A stretch of DNA of 54,457 nucleotides from Chitinophagales bacterium (GTDB lineage Bacteria; Bacteroidota; Bacteroidia; Chitinophagales; Chitinophagaceae). Where the stretch lies: the NCBI GenBank assembly GCA_025353485.1, contig JANXQO010000029.1, positions 1-54,457 on the forward strand, written 5' to 3'. The notes under the pieces are model-generated. The model saw only the letters and a program-made list of their open reading frames with translations, searched no databases and was not told where the DNA came from. Position numbers and translations under genes: made by a program. Positions 50,099 to 54,457 of this stretch are shown piece by piece (the first letter of the stretch is position 1; each line of letters begins with the position of its first letter).

Positions 50099-51397
50099 AT
50101 GAGCAACAGCCGCAGAAGTTTTTTACAGAAATCAGGGATGCTTGCCGGTGCCTTTTCTTTTAATAGTTTATATAATGAATTGTATGCTGCGGATATAAAT
50201 GCGGCAAATAAAAAAATAAGTTCATTAACTGCTGAGGAAGCAGCCGGGGATGAAGATTATTGGGCCGTAATTCAACAGGCATACACTGTAAATCCCGGTA
50301 TTATTAATTTGAATAATGGCGGTGTAAGCCCGGCACCAAAAGTTGTGCAGGATGCATTAGACAGATACAATAAATTAACAAACGAAGGGCCTTCCTATTA
50401 TATGTGGCGCATCCTGGACCAGGGACGTGAGCCGTTAAGAGAAAAGCTTGCTGACCTTGCAGGCTGTGATGCCAATGAAATTGCCATCAACCGAAATTCC
50501 ACAGAGGCACTGAACACAGTAATTTTTGGATTGAATTTAAAAGCAGGAGACGAAGTGATTGGTACCAAACAGGATTATCCGAACATGATAAATGCATGGA
50601 AGCAAAGAGCAGCAAGAGAAGGAGTTGTTTATACACAGATCAGTTTTAATTTTCCTATTGAAGATGATGAGCAAATTGTAAAAGTTTATGAAAATGCCAT
50701 AACTCCTAAAACAAAATTGCTGCACATTACACACATGGTAAACTGGAGTGGACAATTAATGCCAGTTAAAAAAATTGCAACAATGGCGCATGCAAAAGGT
50801 ATCGAGGTTTTAGTTGATGGCGCACATTCATTCGGATTAATTGATTTTAAAATCCCTGATCTTGATGCAGATTATTTTGGCACCAGCCTGCATAAATTTT
50901 TGAGTGCCCCGGTTGGCAGCGGAATGTTATGGATAAAAAAAGATAAAATAAAAAATATCTGGCCGCTGGTGTGTAATGATAATCCCCACAGTGATGATAT
51001 AAGAAAGTTTGAAACCATTGGCACACGCAGCTTTCCCATTGAACAGGCTATTGGCGAAGCAATTAATTTTCATAATGATATAGGCTCTAAAAGAAAACAG
51101 GAACGGATTCATTATCTTAAAAACTATTGGGCGTCTGCTGTAAAACAAAATCCAAAAGTAAAAATTCATACTTCTCTTAATCCAAAATATTCCTGCGCAA
51201 TCTGTGGCGTATCGGTAAACGGAATGACACCGGCTGAACTTGACGGCCAATTATTTAACAACTATAAGATACATACTGTTGGTATCGTTTGGGAAAACAT
51301 AAGTTGTGTAAGGGTTACACCTCATGTTTACACCAAACTTAAAGACGTTGATAAATTGATAAGAGCTATTAATGAGATAGCAGACAAGGCGAAATAA
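50099..51397 (+). CDS. PLP-dependent aminotransferase class V-fold enzyme, Tat exported
   Basis: A 432-residue protein. The twin-arginine signal is SRRSFLQK at 4-11, and processing follows LYAAD. The PLP lysine is K266 in SLHKFLSAP. HMVNWSGQLMPVKKI and VDGAHSFGLIDF are class V aminotransferase or isopenicillin-N epimerase-like signatures. Export through Tat suggests folding with PLP in the cytoplasm. The substrate is unknown. Confidence 0.9.
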   Translation: MSNSRRSFLQKSGMLAGAFSFNSLYNELYAADINAANKKISSLTAEEAAGDEDYWAVIQQAYTVNPGIINLNNGGVSPAPKVVQDALDRYNKLTNEGPSYYMWRILDQGREPLREKLADLAGCDANEIAINRNSTEALNTVIFGLNLKAGDEVIGTKQDYPNMINAWKQRAAREGVVYTQISFNFPIEDDEQIVKVYENAITPKTKLLHITHMVNWSGQLMPVKKIATMAHAKGIEVLVDGAHSFGLIDFKIPDLDADYFGTSLHKFLSAPVGSGMLWIKKDKIKNIWPLVCNDNPHSDDIRKFETIGTRSFPIEQAIGEAINFHNDIGSKRKQERIHYLKNYWASAVKQNPKVKIHTSLNPKYSCAICGVSVNGMTPAELDGQLFNNYKIHTVGIVWENISCVRVTPHVYTKLKDVDKLIRAINEIADKAK

Positions 51398-51492
51398 TTT
51401 AACCTCATTAATATCTTAAAACTTCCAGGCGCATCCTTCATTAACATTTTATAAACTGTTAACTCTTTATTTTTATGGCAAACAATTAGTTT

Positions 51493-51617
51493 ATAAAAAA
51501 AATATATACACTTCTTTTTACTTTTATTTTTTTATTTAGCTCCGCTTTTCGCAAGGGTTAATTTTTGATTCCGCTCAATTTGCAAGCCGTACTTCTGTTA
51601 GAATAACAAGAGGCGCA
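51493..51617 (+). pseudogene. Damaged signal-peptide region of the C1 peptidase gene
   Basis: Read from 51493, the frame gives KKIYTLLFTFIFLFSSAF, a typical signal peptide, but the first codon is ATA and a stop follows at GGT-TAA (51555-51560). In another frame, from 51540, SQGLIFDSAQFASRT continues into the peptidase. One extra T at 51546-51549 (TTTT to TTTTT) would join the two as SSAFSQGLIFDS. So a lost ATG and a one-base deletion are inferred. Confidence 0.7.
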
Positions 51618-52541
51618 TTGCCTAAAATTTATTCTTTAAAAAAATTCACGCCCATTGTTTACCCGCAGGTTGGCAGCACTTGTGTAGAACAATCGTTTGC
51701 TACAGCCCGAACTATTTTGGAAGCAAAGAATTTAGGATGGACAGATAAACAAAAAATAACAAGCCTGTATTTTAGTCCGTACTATATTTACTATCGTAAT
51801 AAATTTGTAGATGATGTAAACTGCACCAATGGATTAAATGTGGAAGAGGCGGCGAAAGATGTTTTAAAAAATGGATTTGCACCACTTGCCGATGTAGAAT
51901 ATCCAAACTATTATCCATTTACAAAAGAGGCCTTGTGTATTGAAAAAAATGGCACAGATTATCCCCCATCAATGCAGGAGGATGAAAGTGATGCATCAAA
52001 ATATAAAATTGATGAGATATATACTGTAACTACTTTACAGCAATTAAAAACGGCTCTTGCTGCAGGAATGCCCATTGCTGTAATTCTTTTTCCGCCGCCT
52101 TCATTCAGTAAAGCAAAAACTGATCTTTGGACACCACTATTAACTGAAAAACTCGACAGGAGTATTATGGCTCATGCTGTTCTTGCAATTGGATATGATG
52201 ATATTAAATATGGTGGATGCATAGAGATTATGAATTCGTGGGGCGATACCTGGGGCAACAAAGGTTTTGTATCTATTAAGTATAAAGATTATGCAAAATT
52301 TTTTGTTGGAGGATATGCATTTTATTTAAAAACCAAAAATCCTGTAAAGAATAATCCAACTGTAATACAACCAAATGTTCCTTCCAAAAAAGATAATGTA
52401 CCATCTAAAAGAGATAATGATAACTCTGCCCCCACGCTTAGAGAAGCAGTTACTCCTACAACAATAAATGTAAAAAGAGGCTACGGAAACGGAGTAACCA
52501 AATTCAATAACAGCGAACTAATCAAAGCATTTAAAAAGTAG
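51618..52541 (+). CDS. Papain-like (C1) cysteine peptidase
   Basis: A 307-residue frame from TTG 51618. The catalytic set is intact: Q17 and C22 in QVGSTCVEQSF, H186 in MAHAVLAIGYDD, and N206 in NSWGDTWGNKGF. The last 60 residues are low complexity (VPSKKDN, VPSKRDN) and basic. It would be secreted, but the signal-peptide region upstream is interrupted (see 51493-51617), so the annotated start may be an artefact of a pseudogene or sequencing error. Confidence 0.82.
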   Translation: MPKIYSLKKFTPIVYPQVGSTCVEQSFATARTILEAKNLGWTDKQKITSLYFSPYYIYYRNKFVDDVNCTNGLNVEEAAKDVLKNGFAPLADVEYPNYYPFTKEALCIEKNGTDYPPSMQEDESDASKYKIDEIYTVTTLQQLKTALAAGMPIAVILFPPPSFSKAKTDLWTPLLTEKLDRSIMAHAVLAIGYDDIKYGGCIEIMNSWGDTWGNKGFVSIKYKDYAKFFVGGYAFYLKTKNPVKNNPTVIQPNVPSKKDNVPSKRDNDNSAPTLREAVTPTTINVKRGYGNGVTKFNNSELIKAFKK

Positions 52542-53307
52542 GTCGGGGCGCTACAGCGACCTGACCGGCCTAAGAAAACAATTAGGAGAATTAAGGGAAA
52601 AATTATCGGCCCGGCTGCTACAACGACCTGACCTTTGGAGATTAAACTTTAAAATAATTTTGCTCCCACATCTTCGATTACATTATAACTATCTCTATAA
52701 AAATTTTGCAGATCATATCCTGTTAACTCCATTAATAAAGATTTATTACAAAGAGTGCCTTGCCTTAATCCGGCGTAATCTAAAAAAGATGAATATGGCC
52801 ACTCTTCTATTTTATTTACTAAGCCGGCACGCCATGCATTTTGATGAATATAGTGCATACATCCAGTAATATCTTCTGATATAGAAAGATTTTTAGATTT
52901 TGTTTTTTGCTGAAAGAGTGAACCTGTTGTATCATTTTGTCTGTTTATAGCCTGAGAATAACTGCTTAACAAAACTCCGATTCTATAAGCCAATTCCTGC
53001 ATTGGTTTACCTCCGAAGGTTGGCCATTCTGTGCATGAATTTTCATTTGCATGAATTATAAAATGAAAGTGGTTTGGCATTAAACACCAGCAAAGAATAT
53101 CACATATTGGTTTTAACTGATGATTTACTTTTCTTAAAAAGAATAAATAGTTTTCGTCTGAAAAAAATATTGGCTGTTTATTATTACCGCGATTGTAGAT
53201 GTGGTAAATCTCATTTGGTGAATAGTGCATAAAAAAGTCGGGACACTTTTGGCGGCCTGACTTTGCTAATGTAGGATAAATTAGTCAGGTCGCTGTAGCG
53301 CCCCGAC
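52542..53307 (-). mobile_element. RAYT transposase unit with inverted REP ends
   Basis: The 24-base repeat at 52542-52565 (core GGGGCGCTACAGCGACC) is repeated exactly, in inverse, at 53284-53307, on the two sides of the transposase gene. Degenerate copies also lie at 52608-52632 (direct) and 53237-53260. This is the layout of a REP-associated tyrosine transposase locus. Confidence 0.88.
52649..53230 (-). CDS. REP-associated tyrosine transposase (RAYT)
   Basis: A 193-residue Y1/HUH enzyme. It opens EIYHIYNRGNNKQPIFFSDENYLFFLRKV, typical of RAYT proteins, has the HUH site H54-F-H56 and a likely nucleophile Y91 in SSYSQAIN. It cuts single-stranded hairpins of REP type. Its DNA targets are probably the inverted repeats on each side and the related solitary pair at 18463-18525. 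GC is very low (15 of 60 in 53101-53160). Confidence 0.93.
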   Translation of the reverse strand: MHYSPNEIYHIYNRGNNKQPIFFSDENYLFFLRKVNHQLKPICDILCWCLMPNHFHFIIHANENSCTEWPTFGGKPMQELAYRIGVLLSSYSQAINRQNDTTGSLFQQKTKSKNLSISEDITGCMHYIHQNAWRAGLVNKIEEWPYSSFLDYAGLRQGTLCNKSLLMELTGYDLQNFYRDSYNVIEDVGAKLF

Positions 53308-53311
53308 TTAT

Positions 53312-54457
53312 TTATCCGGCTACTTCCATTGCCATGGATTTTTGTTGCTTCTTCCTGTCATCTTCGTTAAGAATTACTTTTCTCATACGAATATGCTTAG
53401 GCGTTACTTCAATGCATTCATCCTGCTGAATATATTCCATACATTCTTCCAGAGTCATCTGAATCTTGGGAATGATCCGTACGGAATCATCGCTACCGCT
53501 CGCACGCATATTGGTCAGCTTTTTTCCTTCCGTGGCATTCACGATCAGATCTCCCGGCTTAATATGTTCTGCAATGATTTGTCCTACGTATACCTCCTCT
53601 CCCGGATCCACAAAAAAGGAACCGCGGTCCTGAAGCTTATCTATTGAATATCCGGTAGTAGCGGATTGATTTTTTGCGATCAGCACACCATTACTTCTTC
53701 CAGGGATAGGGCCCTTCCAGGGTCTGTATTCGCTGAAGCGGTGAGCCATCACGGCTTCCCCGGCGGTGTTGGTGAGCATGCTGGAACGTAGGCCAATGAG
53801 GCCGCGGGATGGAATTTCAAATTCCAGGTGCTGCATGTCCCCTTTAGTTTCCATTACATGCAATTCGCCCTTGCGTTGCGTAACCATATCTATCACTTTC
53901 CCGCTGTATTCCTGGGGAACATCTACAACGAGTACTTCAAAGGGCTCATTTTTCTTGCCATTGATTTCTTTTACAATTACCTGGGGCTGACCCACCGTGA
54001 GTTCATAGCCTTCCCTTCGCATGGTTTCTATCAGGATACCCAGGTGCAGTATCCCGCGCCCGAATACCAGAAAACTATCGGCGCTTCCGGTATCTTCCAC
54101 CCTTAGGGCCAGGTTCTTTTCCGTTTCTTTCATCAAACGATCGCGCAGGTGCCGGGAGGTGACAAACTTTCCATCCTTGCCAAAGAACGGCGAGTTATTG
54201 ATGGAAAACATCATGCTCATGGTGGGTTCATCCACACTGATTACCGGAAGCGCCTCCGGATTTTCAAAGTCGGCGATAGTATCTCCGATATTAAAATCTT
54301 CCAATCCCACAACCGCACAGATATCCCCGCAGAGCACTTCGGTGGTTTTTTTCTTTCCCAGCGATTCAAAAACATACAATTCTTTTACCCTGGACCTTTT
54401 AATGCTGCCATCTGCCTGCATCAAAGCGATCGTCTGGCCCTCTTTAATACTGCCGCG
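53312..54457 (-). CDS. typA: Translational GTPase TypA/BipA, 3' part, open at the window edge
   Basis: The frame runs through the right edge (54457), so the N-terminal GTPase domain is missing. The visible 381 residues cover domains II to C-terminal: KELYVFESLGKK, SRHLRDRLMKETEKNLALRV, GRGILHLGILIETMRREGYEL, IPSRGLIGLRSSMLTNTAGEA and the PKHIRMRK end. The protein binds the ribosome and aids biogenesis under stress or cold. Base composition is unlike the neighbours: 37 of 60 G+C at 53701-53760 and 35 of 60 at 53761-53820. Confidence 0.95.
   Translation of the reverse strand, partial: RGSIKEGQTIALMQADGSIKRSRVKELYVFESLGKKKTTEVLCGDICAVVGLEDFNIGDTIADFENPEALPVISVDEPTMSMMFSINNSPFFGKDGKFVTSRHLRDRLMKETEKNLALRVEDTGSADSFLVFGRGILHLGILIETMRREGYELTVGQPQVIVKEINGKKNEPFEVLVVDVPQEYSGKVIDMVTQRKGELHVMETKGDMQHLEFEIPSRGLIGLRSSMLTNTAGEAVMAHRFSEYRPWKGPIPGRSNGVLIAKNQSATTGYSIDKLQDRGSFFVDPGEEVYVGQIIAEHIKPGDLIVNATEGKKLTNMRASGSDDSVRIIPKIQMTLEECMEYIQQDECIEVTPKHIRMRKVILNEDDRKKQQKSMAMEVAG

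Overview
The window looks like chromosome from a Bacteroidota bacterium, most likely in or near Chitinophagaceae. The signs are: low GC outside one gene; promoters of the TAnnTTTG type; a C-terminal gliding/type IX secretion (T9SS) sorting domain on a secreted peptidase; tRNA genes without an encoded CCA; and lineage-typical families (DUF5606, Arm-domain integrase, GxxExxY, TonB-type barrel with carboxypeptidase-regulatory domain, LptC/CoaX block). It is mostly housekeeping and envelope genes, with many small mobile or palindromic elements between and inside genes.

Layout. 1-1190: a tyrosine integrase remnant cut by the end of an IS element, beside a CAT-anticodon tRNA. 1390-9400: an outer-membrane protein, hflX with a Rieske protein, tRNA-Asn, a coiled-coil membrane protein, a di-haem cytochrome c, an L,D-transpeptidase-like protein, a PAP2-like membrane protein and rpoN. 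9450-17600: a KdnA-like sugar aminotransferase, a GHL10 glycosidase, a radical SAM/SPASM protein, a lytic transglycosylase, a T9SS M1 peptidase and a GH25 lysozyme. 17620-24180: a MITE-like element, MerC/Sco/Fur genes, and a HEPN-nucleotidyltransferase pair wedged at the 3' end of pepF between two copies of that end. 24300-28700: a TonB-type receptor, then a compact ECF sigma, small membrane protein and CpxP-like operon. 28770-36800: an acyltransferase, a FAH hydrolase, a GxxExxY gene between long hairpin repeats, a flavin reductase, Uma2, a patatin with an in-frame stop, lysS and a glycosyltransferase.

36840-43160: an IS200-like transposase with hairpin ends, an SDR, and a TetR-TolC-HlyD-MFS efflux operon with a clear operator/promoter. 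43210-47110: osmC, then LON-domain protein, coaX, beta-barrel and lptC on the minus strand. 47180-51400: two glycosyltransferases around meaB, a small CSIC protein and a Tat-type PLP enzyme. 51490-54457: a C1 peptidase whose signal-peptide region looks broken, a RAYT transposase bracketed by perfect inverted REP copies, and the GC-rich 3' part of typA running off the window.

The most distinctive theme is palindromic DNA. At least seven families of hairpin repeats occur. Three genes (lysS, coaX and an SDR gene) carry such palindromes inside their reading frames near the N-terminus. One signal peptide is written in a repeat that also occurs between genes. Two transposase genes and one GxxExxY gene are framed by their own hairpin repeats.
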